In this document: one piece after another, positions 1 to 14,000 of the stretch
Layout: each line of letters opens with the position of its first letter
Position numbering within the stretch: the first letter of the stretch is position 1
Origin: Trichobilharzia szidati
Taxonomy: Eukaryota; Platyhelminthes; Trematoda; Strigeidida; Schistosomatidae
Assembly (NCBI GenBank): GCA_944472155.2
Contig: OX235271.1
Span: 26,172,977 to 26,236,976 of the forward strand
Direction of reading: 5' to 3'
Length of the DNA stretch: 64,000 nt
Program-made: the position numbers and the translations under genes
The notes under the pieces: model-generated
What the model was told of the DNA's origin: nothing
The model's input: the letters and a program-made list of their open reading frames with translations, nothing else
Database searches by the model: none

Positions 1-576
1 CAGAGGTCAAAGTGTTTATTCCTCAAATCTGGATCTAGTTTACGTTGTGAACATGTAATAATCTCTTTGGACAACTTTTCGTCACACTGCCCAACCTTGG
101 GCCAGTCACCAACCAACCAGAACAATTTATTGTGCGCTGACCCAACCAACCAGCAATGTGGTTAAAACTGCGTAAATCTGATATATTCTTCCCAAGTAAA
201 AATGTCTGTCACCCATCCTCTTATCTTCTGCTGTTGCAGATTTTGTAATTTATACATATTTTTTCCTGATATGTAGTTTGGTATGTTTTATTGCCAACAG
301 ATAATAACAATTAACAATTTATAGGCATTTCCCCGACCTTCTAGAACACTGTGTATTACCGTACAAGTTTGGAGTGAATTAACGAAAAGAAGCTTCTTTA
401 CTGACCCAAATGTGTTCTTAATTTATATCGTATTGTTATTTAACCTATTTTGGAAGAAGTGAATTACACAAGGCTGACTATTGTGTGAGGAGGCTCTTTT
501 TCAGAAACTTCATACACTCACCCCCCCCCCTGTAATGAATTTGAATAAAGCAAAAACAACAGTTTATGCAGAATTA

Positions 577-645
577 GATGGTACAATTTTTTATTTCGTC
601 AGATTCTCATCATCTGTGTACAGCCTAAAGAAATTATTAAGTTTA
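577..645 (-). ncRNA. Hammerhead ribozyme relic in PLE tail
   Basis: The minus strand shows ATGATGAGAATCTGACGAAA where a hammerhead would have CTGANGA...GAAA, flanked by the same terminal sequence as the better copy at 24646-24703. The first core base is changed (C to A), so it is probably inactive. Confidence 0.4.
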
Positions 646-1184
646 TGTACAGAACAATCTTAGCATACTTGCAAATGTTGCATAGCGTCAGTTGATAGGA
701 GACTCCAGACGAAATAAACAGCGCTCAGAAAATTAAATTTTTGTAGTTTCTTTTACCCGGAAAGTTCAAGTTTAAACAAAAAATTAACATTTGGATTCAA
801 TATCAAAAGAGCTATTGGATAAAGACAAGAGGTGAATAGCGTGATGAGTAACTAAGACAGTGAGTAATATTGTAATGAATTCAACTCAAATCATAGAAAC
901 AACAGACAGACAAGGTCACACTATATCAAAAAGGATGAGGTTAAAGCCAAAGACTGCGTAATCCAACAGAATGGAGAGAACGGAGGTATCCAGTTATCAG
1001 AACAAGGAAGGGCTGATAACTGCTTCTTTCTGAAGCCATAAATCAGGTTTCAAGCATTTGAAAGCAGTTGCTTCGGAAAATTTGAGGAGAATTAAATTAT
1101 ACTGATAATTTTAAAGGATTTCATGGTGTTCACCCTATGACCCCTTAGCAAATGAGATGTTCGGCAGTATTACTGTTGGAAACG

Positions 1185-1369
1185 ATTTTTTTATTATAGC
1201 TTTATTCCACACAGTATTTCGATACGTTTTTGGAATTTTCAGCATGTGATATCGGTAGCCCAAATTTAGCAGGTTGACCATTGATATCAGATGTGTGTCG
1301 GCCGAGCATCAAACCCCATACCATGTGCAAGGTGGGCGAGCATCCTAACTGCTGTGCTACCGATGCACA
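1185..1369 (-). mobile_element. tRNA-headed SINE with CR1-type tail
   Basis: On the minus strand the tRNA-like head (GTGCATCGGTAGCAC..., degenerate B box GGTTTGATGC) is followed by a body with ATTTGGGCTACCGATATC and a tail with GCTGAAAATTCC...TGTGGAATAAAGC. It is the same family as 17860-18035, 21222-21392 and 45736-45914. It lies inside a PLE copy. Confidence 0.75.
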
Positions 1370-1373
1370 AGCG

Positions 1374-1440
1374 CTCTCGCGCCGGGAGTCGAACCCGGGC
1401 CGCCTGGGGGTGAAAGCCAGTAATCATAACCGCTTATCCC
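1374..1440 (-). pseudogene. tRNA-Glu(TTC)-like fragment abutting a SINE
   Basis: The minus strand contains AGCGGTTATGATTACTGG, a TTTCAC anticodon-loop-like segment (anticodon TTC) and GGCGGCCCGGGTTCGACTCC with a perfect 5-bp T stem. The anticodon loop has one extra C. The 5' acceptor strand is replaced by PLE sequence, so no acceptor stem can form. This makes it a truncated tRNA-derived pseudogene or SINE head rather than a working tRNA gene. Confidence 0.6.
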
Positions 1441-1544
1441 CTTGAAAAGTAGGCTTTTTGATACATGTTTAGGAATTGAAGGTATTTCTTTCTTTATGTT
1501 CTCCTGAGGTAACTGCTACTGCAGGTGATTATTATAGCTTCAAT

Positions 1545-1711
1545 ATACTGCCCTATTCACACTGTCAGTAAATTTTTGCTTCATTCTTCAATGTGCTAAT
1601 ATGCCTCTTTGTATATTTGATTAGGAATAACTGTGTGATTTTTTTTTCTGTATATACTCGTACTCAACCTTTCATCTAGCCTGCAATTAGATCAACGAAT
1701 CTTGTGTACAG
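1545..1711. other. Intron sequence before CPT2 exon a
   Basis: AT-rich sequence with a poly-T run near 1640. I see only the exon acceptor at its end. Confidence 0.4.
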
Positions 1712-1862
1712 TATTCTTCGTTTCTATAAATTGCTCTCTAAAAATGAATTATCACCACCGATGTATTGCCCAAAGAAAGATTGGTCAAAATCATCGTTTT
1801 TTGAAAAGACAATCAGGTGTGTACCACAGTCGTATGCATCCAATGCCGCTCGTTGGTTTAAT
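1712..1862 (+). CDS. CPT2: CPT2 exon a (first exon in window)
   Basis: The acceptor is TGTACAG before 1712 and the donor is GTGAGT at 1863. The exon begins with the last base of a split codon and then reads ILRFYKLLSKNEL..., ending ..ARWFN. It corresponds to the segment of animal CPT2 just before the NxYPLDxSQY motif. Codons before this exon are not in the window. Confidence 0.85.
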
Positions 1863-4800
1863 GTGAGTTTATGTATATTCATTAAAACTTTTAAATAACT
1901 TGATGTTCTAGATTTATGAAAACTTTGGGATTTTCAGTTGTTGCTTTGCAGGGCATTTGATTATTTTCATCATTGTTCAGTAACTGACTTTACTTCGAGA
2001 ACCATCGAAAACCACGTTGCACTAGACACCTGTTTCGTCCTTGTTTGGGGCTTTCTAGCAGTACACACCTAGGGATAGAATACAGGACCTCCAGATTACA
2101 AGGTGAGCTCGTTGACCATTCAGCCACCGGGTCAGCACCCACGGATTGATTGGTGACGAAGTCTCAGCACGGATCCAAAAAGCTCGGGCTGCTTTCGCTA
2201 ACTTACACCATCTCTGGCGTAGGCGTGACATCCGACTATCAACCAAGGAACGTGTGTACTGCTCAGCAGTTCGCTCCTTCCTTCTCTATGGCTCTGAAAC
2301 ATGGCCAATACAAGTTGAAGACATGGAAAGGTTGTCTGTTTTTGACCACAGATGTTTACGATGTCTTTCTCGCGTTAGGTGGTATAATAAGGTAAGTAAT
2401 GTTGACGTTAGGCGTAGAGTGTTGGGCAAAGAGGGAAAATCAATCGAAGAGGCTGTAAAGTTATATAGATTGAGAGGGCTAGGTCACGTGCTGCGCATGT
2501 CTAACCATCGCCTTCCCCGACGGGCATTACTAGCTGATAGAGGTGCAGGTTGGAAAAGAGTAAGTGGCGGCCAAACAAAAACATGGTATCAATCCATGAA
2601 ATCCTTGACAGTTAAACTGAGTCAGGTAGGGAGATGCAGACTTCCGGGTTGGGGCCCTCGGGACTCTAAGAATCAATGGCTGGAGACACTAGGCGACATG
2701 GCTCAAACTCATCGTTGTCAATGGCTTACGCAGATGTATTCAGTCTCTGTAATCTTTCATATTCCTTTCTACCATTACTCACTCTGTTTCACTCTTATAC
2801 TTGTCAAAACTCTATTGGTTCTCTTCAGTCATTTTTGTCTACCTTTGTGTGCTATTTGGAACGTGGCAACTCGAACTGGTGGACTTCGGTGGCAAGTTCT
2901 ATGTTGAATCCAGCCAGCCAGCCACCGGGTTGGCCGGAATTCAACTAAAGTCAGTTCACGGTCAGTCTTGAAACTAATCGAATCCCAACTAATTAATCTG
3001 ATACATGCTAGTGACAGACTACAGGATGAAGCTACCTGAAGTTCTAGTGAGAGGCTGTGACCAGCGGGGTCCCCTTAGTTCACTCTAATGACGAATATTG
3101 TACAGTAACATTGACTGGGCGTCGCGCTGTGTATACTGCGAATTGGTAGAATTTCGAATTAATGAGCCTTTGGGTTCCTTCTTGTTGGCTGGATCGTCAA
3201 TCAGCTAGCTCGCCTCATAATATGAAGAACCTGGGTTTGATCCTCGGTGGGGTCATTGGTTAATACTGTTGAAAAGTTCCAAACGAAGATGATAAGACTG
3301 TCCAGTAAGTACTTCGTGGATTTTGGTGGTTGTCTACCTGAAAGCATCTAATTTTCTGTGTACCTTTGTAACGACAGATGACAAGGGTCAGGCAACAGAT
3401 CGTTTATTAAGGAAAATCAACACATATTTATAGATTTTAATGTACATTATTGTAGATTATTGTTAGTAGAAAATACAGTCTTTTGATTGGTTGTTTCTCA
3501 CACAGAAAGTTAACTTTGCATCTCTTTGTGGCTGTGTCAGGTCATCCATATGCTAACTGTATCCGCCTACGCAAAGTCTGCTGTCCATCTTTGATCTTGT
3601 TTTCACATGACTAATTTTTGAGACAAAAACATTGACGTCAATTACTGTCTACCAATTTGGCTAGCAGCCATCTCTCACCACACCTTCACTTAAAAATATA
3701 CCAGGCTGCCAGGTTGTATTGTTAGTTAGAGTGAATCTTGAACCCGGAACTCTTTGGTTGAAACCGAATAGTCACGCCAATGAATCCATAATTCTGTCAA
3801 TAACGAGATATTATATATGCAAATGTAAAAGGTGAAAGTACTCTTACGTATATTTCATTTCTTGTCCTATGTTGTTTAGTTTGAAGAACTACAGCTATCT
3901 TAGTATACAATCTTAGTGCAAGGAAAGCTGGACTAATAGTTCTCCAGACTCGAGGAAGTCAGTCTTGAACATAGACGTAATTCTGCGAAACCTACTAAAA
4001 TGCAAGATTAATGATAGCATGGAGATGGAAAATTAAAAAAGGCTGACCAAGGCTTTTGTTATATTCAGATTTGCTAAACAACCACAAGTATGCCTTTAGA
4101 GTATGCTTTGTGTTACTGAATCATAAGAAACTTAAGAGTAATCGATATCTGTTTGGGACTTGCCGACCGTGCGTATCTATGACATTTTGTGGTGTCTCAC
4201 GCTGACCTTTGTGCCAGTCTATCATTTGCTTGTTTTGTTGTTTTTCCTTCACATTCCCCAGTGGAACATAGGGCTTCAAGATAGTGGCTTGAAGTTTCTG
4301 TAACAGTGTTTATTTTACAGGATGAGGTTGCTAGCCTCATGCCCAACCTTTCCTCTTCACCAGCATTGTTTCTGCCTTAGCGAGGTAAAGGAGTGCGTCG
4401 GCCGGCATTCGAACCTCGGACAACGTGCATGGTCGGCGAGCGTTCTAACCGCTATACCACCGATGCTTAAGAGTCACTCAAGTTGGAGTCACTCACTGAT
4501 AACATTGGTTGACGGTAATAATACTTTAAAAATAGGAAAGGGTTAAAGACTGTAGATTATTGAATGCTCCCTTGGTGGTTGAAAGACGTCTAACGTATAT
4601 GAATTCAATTATACATGTGATTACGAATCAGTACTGTTCCTGAATCGTAAATATAGAGGCTAATCCAAGTCTCGATAAAACCCAAAAACTTAATACAAAT
4701 CTTCAGCTCATTAGTGCCTAATAGATGGGTGTTCTAAAGTTATAATGAGGAGTTCAAAAATCGATGGTGTCCACAATGTCAGGGTGAACCGTATGCTCAT

Positions 4801-5039
4801 CAACAGCACTAGTTTGAAGTAACGCTACGTCACGAACTGATAGAGGTTAGAACTAATGGGTTGTGGTATTCCGCCTCCAATGGCTGGATAACCCCACAAC
4901 CTCAGGGTCCAGGATTTGACCCTTGGAGGGGTCATGGGTGCACATTGCTGAAGAGTCCTAATGTAGGACGAAGCAGCTGTCAAGTACTGCTTGGTTTTCA
5001 GTGGTTCTGTAACTGATATCAGTCCGTGATCTAACTTGA

Positions 5040-5079
<40 letters not shown>

Positions 5080-8000
5080 GTTCTCCAACCGATTAAAAAT
5101 GGCTTCTTCTTAGTTTTCAACATTTACATACGTATACTTGCTGAAGATTGTTTTTCCCCTTTTTTTGTCTCGAAACTTCAAGGTTTATCCACTGGATACA
5201 AGTCAATACAAAAATATGTTCTGCTCAACTCGTCTGCCTGGCAATGATTGTGATCAACTAGTTAACTTTAGTCGATCACATCATTTATTGGTTATTCACA
5301 ATGGACATTATTATTACTTTGATGTATTAGATGAATGCGTAAGTAATTCGCCTTGTTTGTTTTTATTTGAGGTTGTGTAAACACAGAATTATAGCGTGAA
5401 ATTTAAAATTTACCAATTTTATACAGTTTGAGGTGAGACATCACAACAGTTCCCTTTGGAAAGTAAAATTTACTTAGATCAAAATATGTGATCTGATCTA
5501 CTTGATAGCATAAATGAAAATTAAGAAAGCAAGAGAAGTAGCTTGGTATAGTATATATATCACTGATTGATTGGTATGAGTAGTGCTTGGACGCCACTGA
5601 TATCAGCCAGTAGTGCTCATGGTCGAGCTCTTCAGAAGTACCCAGTTTCATTATACTCAGTTCATATAGTCGAATCAGTTGAGATCGCCTAAATTCTGAT
5701 TGGCTACTTGGGTGAACGATTCATATCAATCCGTTGTATGTATCGATAGAGAATTATATTATTATTGTTATTAGTTGGTATTATTCTCCTTAGACAAAAG
5801 GGCCAAGTATGTCCGTTGTACGTTCCTTGATTATACATCTGCTTTCGACTATGTACCTAGAGGCCTATTGTTAAACAAGCTTAGCCTTACACAAACTGAG
5901 CCCTGGGCTATCAACTGGCTACACTCTTACTTCTCTAATAGGATGCAGTACACGGTATATAATGGTGTATCTTCCTCTCCTTTGCTCACTGAAGCTGGAG
6001 TTCCTCAGGGTACTGTTCTCTCTCCGTTTCTCTTTTCCTTCTTCTTACATGATTTACCTCTCTCAGATGAAATCAACTTCGTCAAATATGCAGATGACCT
6101 GTCTGCATCGTTTCCCATTAAGTCTCAGTCAGATTGTTTCAAATTAAATAGCTTCCTGTCGGACATTAGTCAGTGGTCTAAACTAAATAGTCTCATACTG
6201 AATCCCTCAAAATGCCAGACTATTGACTTCTCCTTTAGGCATAAAAGAGATCTACGAACACTAGTAAGTACTCATGAAGCCTGTTGCATTGAGGGGACTA
6301 AAATTGAAACTAAGTCTAATGCAAAATACCTCGGTCTAGTTCTATCTTCCGACCTTACTTGGTCATCTCATATCCTAACGATTTCTAAGAAAGTGTTCTG
6401 TCTAACCTACTACATTAAGAAACTTAGACAATCTGGAATCACCTAACCTCTACTTTCACAATTTGTCAACTCTTCTATCTCACCTATTCTACTTTACTGC
6501 TCCCCGTTAGTCTTTCCTGGGCTACTGAAAAAGGACTACACCATCCTGAGAAGGATGTTGAAGTTAGTTAGTAGGACTAGTGGTGTAAAACTCAGTCAGC
6601 TCGTCACTACATTAGTTGATAGGCATCTGAATACATGTGAAAAATGGTCTAAAACCATACTTCCAGACCCCTAACACCCTCTCTATTCCCAACTCTTGCC
6701 TTGTATCTCATCAAGTAGAACCAGAAATCAGTATAAAATAATATATGCTCGTACAACCAAGTACAGGAACTCAACGATACCATACTTGGCCCGTGTTCTA
6801 AGTAACAGAGACAATGTTAAGCGCGAAACCTATGACCTGCTTTGTTGTTAATAACGTAATTTTAGGCTCTTTTATTTCTCTCTTATTTTGTATTCTATAG
6901 TGAACTCCTTCTTAAACATTGGCTTACTTTTTTGTGCTTTACTCTATTCCTTCTTTTGTGTATCTACTGGTTCCGACTATATTACCATTATGAGTATTAC
7001 AAAATTATCCTGTCATTAACCATCATATAATTATTAGTTTTTGTGGTTGTTTTTTTGTTGTTGTTCGGCAATACTAACTGACAATCATTGGTTGTGAACG
7101 CCATTATCACCATCTTAAAATTTTGTATAATGCAGGATTACTCACACTACCGCTATAAACACTGCATTAGACCTGACAATAAAAAACAAAACAACAACCC
7201 TGAAATGTTATTTTATGATTGTTTAGAGTTGTTTCAACCAAATAAACTGACCATCTTGGCGATACACATTCTTAAATATCATTTCATAACTTCTTGTATG
7301 ACTATAGCTTTACTGTCGCCATGCATAACCATATCATAGCTTCCACTACCCAATACTGAGATATTATTTTATGCTGTTTATTTTTCTTTCTACTTGGTAT
7401 TTTTTCGCAATTTTTAAATTATTTTTGTGTTTTTTGTTGTTGTTGTTGTCTTAATATTTATTTTTTTGAAATACTCCTTTTAAACGTTGGATAAATTAGA
7501 TGCAAATATTGTAGATATATGCTGAAAATTCCACACTGTACCACTAGTACTGTTTCTGGAATAAAGCAAAAATCGTTATTATTATTGCCAGCACTGTGTT
7601 TGTATAACCCGTAGCTCATCAGATTGTGCAAAGGTTGTTGATACCTCATTGGTAAACAGAATAGGGGGTTTGAATTCGTAATCCCCTTGTTAAAAATCGA
7701 ATGTCCAATAGAATGAGGACATATAGCGAATGTATGCCATTGGCTGTTTGTTAATTACAGATTCATTTAAGTAGTAGACTTCTAGGAATTCTCTGGTGTT
7801 CTTAGTGTGTATCCTCTCTCTAAAACTGACACATTTTTATTGCTCAATTGTTGGTTGATCGATTTCAAACTAGATCACTAGCCGATATCAGTGTCTATAT
7901 CCCATTCGGGTGTGTGCTGGATGGCGGGGAGGTTCAGTGTGGCTGTAGGCAAGTTAAATTGTTCCTCAAAATGTCTTTTCCAGCGTCCAAGGCGTCTGTC

Positions 8001-11000
8001 CTGAGAGCTAATTAAGGAGCCATTTTTCTCAGAAATAGTCTCACATATGATTTGCCTTCTTCCACCCGTTTTCCCGATGAGTCTAAAGAGTTGCCTAGTG
8101 TTATCTATCGCCGATGCTTTTTCCATCTCTTTCGCCTTTGTCACCCACCACTGTTCACGGTCATTGCGGAAACTTTTCGTAAGTTTCCTTTTGTGCAGCT
8201 TTCGCTCCTCATTGAATTCGGAGCTCGCCGGAATAAGTCTTCTAGCATCTATCAGTTCGGATGAGGCAGTCGAAATCCAGTGGTTTTTACTCACCTTTGG
8301 ATTTACCTTATTCACAACTTTTACAGCTGTATCTATGGCTGACTGAATATTCTTCCAGGCTTCTTCAGGGTGAGCACAGCTGTCGAACTCAGTAATTTGT
8401 TTAGCTAGTTCTTCTTCAAATAGGGACTTAGTTTCCTGATCGAGCTGGGGACGTGATGGTTTTACCGCTAGCTGTTTCCTACGTCCGTTCAGTCGTAAGC
8501 ACACACGAGCGCGGACCAGTGCGTGATCGGTATCTACACAGGTGTTCCAGAAGGAGCGACAATCTCCTACCGACCCACGCCAACGATAGCTTATTGCTAT
8601 GTGGTCTATTTGTGTCCAGCATTGGTTTGATGATGGGGGTCGCCAGGTTAAACAGTGTCTCTCCTTGTGTTTGAAGTTAGTGCTTACAAGAAAAAAATGA
8701 TTATCTGAAGAGAACTGTAGGAGACGGTCACCGTTGTCGGCTCGCTGGCACGGAATTCCGTATGTGCCACCGACATCCTTTTCAGATCGACACAATTTCC
8801 CTACTTGAGCATTAAAGTCGCCAGCTAAAACGACTATATCTGAGCATTTAGCCTTTCGCAGCAAACTAGACAGCTTTTGGTAGGACTCATCCTTCGTTCC
8901 ATCTGAACTGCAGTCAGTGAGGGTGTAGGCGGAGATTACGAAAAGGCATCGGTGAGTAGTGCAGTCCTTTCTCCTTTTCACTGATCCGTTCAGACGGACA
9001 GCACACATTCGGCTATCTACCGGGATCCAGTCAAGTAATGTCTTTTTTGCCCTAGTACTCAAAGCTATCCCAACACCAGCTAATCCTCGTGAACTAGCTG
9101 TGGCATCTCCTGACACCCTCAAGGTGAATTTTGCAGATTCATCCTGTTGGCCAGGTGGGGTTAGGTGAATAACCACACTTGGGTCTTGTGTGCTTGTTTC
9201 TAAAACACAACATACATCAATGACTCGGGATGCCAGAGTCTTGGCTAGTGATGCTTGTTGTCCTATTTGGCAAAGTTTCCTAACATTAAATGCTCCTATA
9301 TGAAATTGGTGGCGTGGCTTTAGGAGACTATCGGTAGTGGTTTTCTGGCTTCCGTCGTTTTTAGTGGACACAGAGTGAAGAGGAAGTGAAGAGCCATCAA
9401 GTAGAAGAGTTGCATCTGTAGATGGAAGGCAAGATAATAGAGATGAAGATGAAGACAAAGATGAGTGAGGATTAGAGAGGTTTTGCGTGCATTTCGGATT
9501 GTGAGGGCGATTGTTACTCCCCGGCTTCCCACACCGTGGAAGTTGGTTGAGTGACCGCAGAGCCCAGGGGACAACTGCTTGAGGCCGGTCACACACGGCC
9601 TGTTTTTGTTTGATCTTTTTTATTTGGTGTGTATCAGTAGCGCGGTCGTTGTTAATCCGGGCCCCGACCGATCCAGCATAATATTTTGTGATTTTGTTTG
9701 AGTCATAGCATTGGATTGGATAGCTGCTTTTTGTCTAACCGCTATCCAAACAACCTTTCTGGCATGGTAGGACCTACAGGAACATAAGTTCCAGCCACTA
9801 TAGCTTGTTGGTTCATTGCGGTGTTCAAACCCGACCGACCATCAAGTCAAGGTAGTAGCTTTCGGTCGGGGCCGATATCAATTATAGATCCAGCCATTGA
9901 AAACTATGGAGTACCGAACAGCGTTTTCTTCCTAGTTTGGAACTCTTTGACTGTACGGGCCCATACCCCCACGGGTAATCGAAGTGTGAACCTTCAAGTT
10001 ATGAGGCGAGCCTGTTGACTCGCTGAAACTGACTGGTGGGGCGTTTATCAATCGCGAAATGACAGAAGTTTGGATTCGTGGAACATCGGATTCCGTCCCT
10101 GTGGCTGGATGATCTCATAACCTGAAGAACCTGTGTTCAATCCTCAGTAGAATCATGGGTTCTTAGTGTTAAAGAGTCCCAAACTAAGAAGAAACGATTG
10201 TTCAGTATTTCTAGGCCAGTAGTTTTTCAATTTATTATAATCCCTAGTCTGACTTGTAATACTTTTCACGGCTATCTGTAATGGTCTGATCGGTTACACT
10301 ATAAATTATCCATGTTACTAGATGATGAAGTTTCGTTTTTACTGATTTTTAGACTATTTTTCGCATTTTCAATATTTAATTAACATTTTCCCCTACAACT
10401 GTTGATATTTTATGTAAAGGGTGAAATTATTCCCGCCAGTCTATTGTTGAGTAACCTTCAGTTTATATTAAAACAACTCAAGCTGACTAATCCACCTCCA
10501 CCATCGATTGGTGTGATTACAGCAATGTCACGTGATAAAGCATTTATGGCACGTCAACGTTTAATTGACCTAGGCAATCAAGTTTCATTAAATTTAATCG
10601 ACTCAGCATTATTTGTCTTGGCTTTAACGGATGAAACAGCTGTCAATCATGTGAATGCGGTAGGTTTCGGCATTGTTTTTGTTTATTGACACTTTCAATT
10701 GATGTGTTTTCCTCAACTTTTGAGATCTGTTGCTTGGATTCATTAATGTCGATTATCTATTTAGGGGTAAATAGAAGACGTTTTACGCTCTTGAGGCTAG
10801 CCTATTTCTGTCTAAGTGCTGCTACCTTGATTTGGTCGTGAGGCTTGTTTATCTCAATGACGTTTCCGAGCTACACTAACTGGAACTAATATAACTGCAG
10901 GTCTCACCTCGCCAGAATAGTTGTTCGGATGGCGGTTGCAGTATGTTGGAGTCTAAGGGCAAAGTCGTAGTGCTGGCAATTAGCGGTGTAACGATAGTAA

Positions 11001-14000
11001 GGAGTTTCCTTTGGAAGACCGATAAGCCAGCTATGCTGCCTCTCGGTTCTGGGGACCAAGAAGACAGGATGCAGATGGTAATGTCTTCGTGCAGATGCTA
11101 CTTCTAAAACCACTCTAAACAGACCACATGTGTTTGGCGTCGATCGTATGTTTGCGGTCACTCAAGGTATTTCAAGAGAAGAAAAAATCAACTTTCTCAG
11201 TCTGTGTGAGGCCGGTAAGTAGTAATAACCACTCATACAATTAATTCTATGAGGACACAAAGCTCTCCTGATCATCACCCAGTTTCAACATTTTGCTTAA
11301 CACTCATTGTTTATCTGTTGTAAAACGCTATTTATCTGAATTGTCAACTGCTAAATTTACTCTTGTGTGCTTTCATTGAAATTTTGACAATGAAATTTTA
11401 TATGAGCAAATATGTCAAATGAAATTCTTCGAATTCCATTAACTGAAGTCTGTACAAGTGATGCTGACATCGTCGAGCTGAGGAGGTGTAACGACTCTGT
11501 GTGTGTGTGTATGGGGTGATTACTGTCTCTGCGGAACTCCTTCTATTCAGTAGCAATATCGTTTGATTTATTCGACTGAATATGCATGAATTAGGCAGAG
11601 ATTAGTTCTCATCAGGTGATGTGCCTTGTGCTCATTTTACGAATGTTATCCATTGTATTTAATAGTCCTGGGACTGGTGAGCGAAAAATGTGGGGTTAAC
11701 ATCTTTTGGTGAGCCACAATTTTGTTGTTAGGATGCGCGAAATCATGTTACTCATTAGGTCGAAGCGTTATCAGATATGGCTGAGAATAAAAATCAAGAC
11801 TACTTAAGAAAGACTTTGCTTTGCTGCGTAGGGCACTAAAAGCTGTTAGTAGGGGAAGTGGGATTTCGTTAAACCAACTGGTTAACACCATTGTGGAGAG
11901 ATATATAATGTCATGTAAGAAACTAGCGAATTCTATATTGTCAGACCCCGAACACCCTCTCTATACGCAGCTCTCTCCTTGCATTTCATCCGGTAGAACT
12001 AGAAGCAGCTAAAGGAGGATATATGCTAGGACTACCAAGTACAAAAACTCCACAATACCTTATCTGGCATAGCTGTTATGTGATGAAGAATCCGTTAGGT
12101 ATGACACGATCACCTTACTGAGGCCCTCTAACAAATAGTTCCCATTAGTTTTTGTTTTCCTTTCTGTGGTACTACTATATTGTAGTTCACATCTTCTATT
12201 ACACACTAATTTTATATTTCATATTCCCGTGGAACTGAAGAGAATATCAAAGCAAGAATCGGAAAAGCAAAACAAGCTTTCACTACTCTCAAGTCTGTGT
12301 GGACGTCAACAACACTCAGCATCAAAAATAAAATCCGGATTTTCAACTCCAATGTGAAGTCAGTCAGTGCTACTATGCGGATCAGAGACTTGGCGCGTCG
12401 TAAACAGCATCTCAAACCAACTACAGACCTTCATTAACAGTTTTCTTCGCTCAATACTCAAGATCAGATGGCCGGCCAGAAAAGATCAGCAACAGATATC
12501 TCTGGCAATGAGCGAACCAACTCAGCAGAAACCTATTGTGAAGCAAATAGGCAGGAATAAATGGAGATGGATTGGCTGGCCGTACTCTGAGGAAACAAAG
12601 CATCAAGTGACATCACTAGACAAGCCATTGCTCGAGTGGAACCCGATCGAATGGGAAGCGGCGAGTTGGTCGTCAGTGGAAGGGTGAGGGTGACTTGGAG
12701 GAGGTGATGTGAAGAGGAGATGAAAACGTGTGGGCAGACATGGAGCCAGGTGAAAACTCTAGCAGAGAACCGAACGCAATGGAGACGCACGTCTGAAGCC
12801 CTATGTTCCTCTAGAAATTAAAGGAAGCAATAATAATAATAATAATTCCTGTGGTGCATTGTTTAAAATGTGAATGCAACGTTGTCCTTTTTTATTTCTT
12901 TTTATTTATCTATTTTTTATTGTTGTTGTTGCTTTTTTATTTTTAAAATCTTATAAAAATCTATGAGGTAATTAGATGCAATATTGTAATGCACGCTGAA
13001 AATTCCATACCTGTACCACAAATATTGTTTGGAATAAAGTTATTATTATTATTAGCATAATTCCTTCCTTTCTTGCATTCTCAACGGTAATTTAAGTTAA
13101 TGGACGCTGTATTGATAAGTAAGCTTATCTATTTCATCCCGTTGTTTCTACTTAACTATTTCCTCCTTTTTCTTTATGTCGTTTTTATCGTTTTCTGTGG
13201 GGTAGTTCTTAGCCCCCTCCTACTATACCAAGCTTGTGTTTGAGTAAATAATAATAGTAGGATCAGTAGTAAAAGTCGTGTGTGTTTACAACTGGAGGCT
13301 TCTATTAGCAGTCCATAATTCATAACAATTTTTACGGCACAAACAGTACCCTATCCACAATAACACCCATCTACGATGTCTGTGAGTCTTTATTTAAGAT
13401 ATGTAAAGCATGAAGTTCACGTCCATATGAAACCATTGAGTAGGATCACGTGCCAGGCCCCAGTATGGAACTCTAATGGGAAAGGAACAGTCGAGCGTCT
13501 GAGAGTGACATAAACCTTAACCGTAGAAAGGACTTCAGAGAACAGGATGAAATGGAGCTGTTCTGCTGCAGCCCTGCGTTCCACTTGGAGTCCAAGGGAA
13601 TAATAATAAATAAGTCCATGAGAAGTAGATTTCAGTGGTGTAGATTCGTTGATCCTTTATCTTAATCTAGACTGTAATCCGACGTATGTTGATGGCGTTT
13701 ATCTGCTTTCTTTACCCCATATAACACTAAGATTCTTCATAGTGCTTTCCTTTGTCATCTATTTTTTTATCTTTGACTGTCATTTTCTGACACATAAATT
13801 ATGGCAGTATTACCAAACTTTATGTCAATAAAATTCCTGTTTCTTCCTATTTGCTTAGCTGGCTGGGTCCACAACTGCCCATAAGCTTTCATCTCCTCAC
13901 ACGATCCTCACCATGTCACCTTATGACACTCATTTTGTCTTTTCCTACTCAGTTGCCACTCCAAGGCCCGGCAAGTAATTTTGCTCAACGGTCTCCTCAG

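Larger units (their letters stand above)
530..1540 (-). mobile_element. Penelope-like element (type A), 3' part, interrupted by a tRNA-Glu-like/SINE insertion
   Basis: The minus strand carries a decayed version of the GIY-YIG endonuclease region and terminal sequence also seen at 18855-19860 and 24093-24732. The tail at about 530-660 reads through the GCTTTATTCAAATTCAT-type terminus. The element body is split at about 1184/1441 by foreign tRNA-derived sequence; the PLE sequence on either side is contiguous in the other copies. It has multiple stops and is non-functional. Confidence 0.7.

Noticed and set aside
481..663. 60-codon plus ORF as an upstream CPT2 exon
   Set aside because: The sequence is the antisense of a PLE terminus and has no similarity to CPT2.
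1374..1440. Functional tRNA-Glu gene
   Set aside because: The acceptor stem cannot form because the 5' strand is foreign, and the anticodon loop has an extra base.
5041..5079. (AAT)n tract as part of a CRISPR or tandem gene array
   Set aside because: It is a simple microsatellite following an interspersed repeat.
10904..11161. Minus ORF of 85 codons in CPT2 intron
   Set aside because: Unrecognised, no start context or splice sites; a chance frame is more likely.
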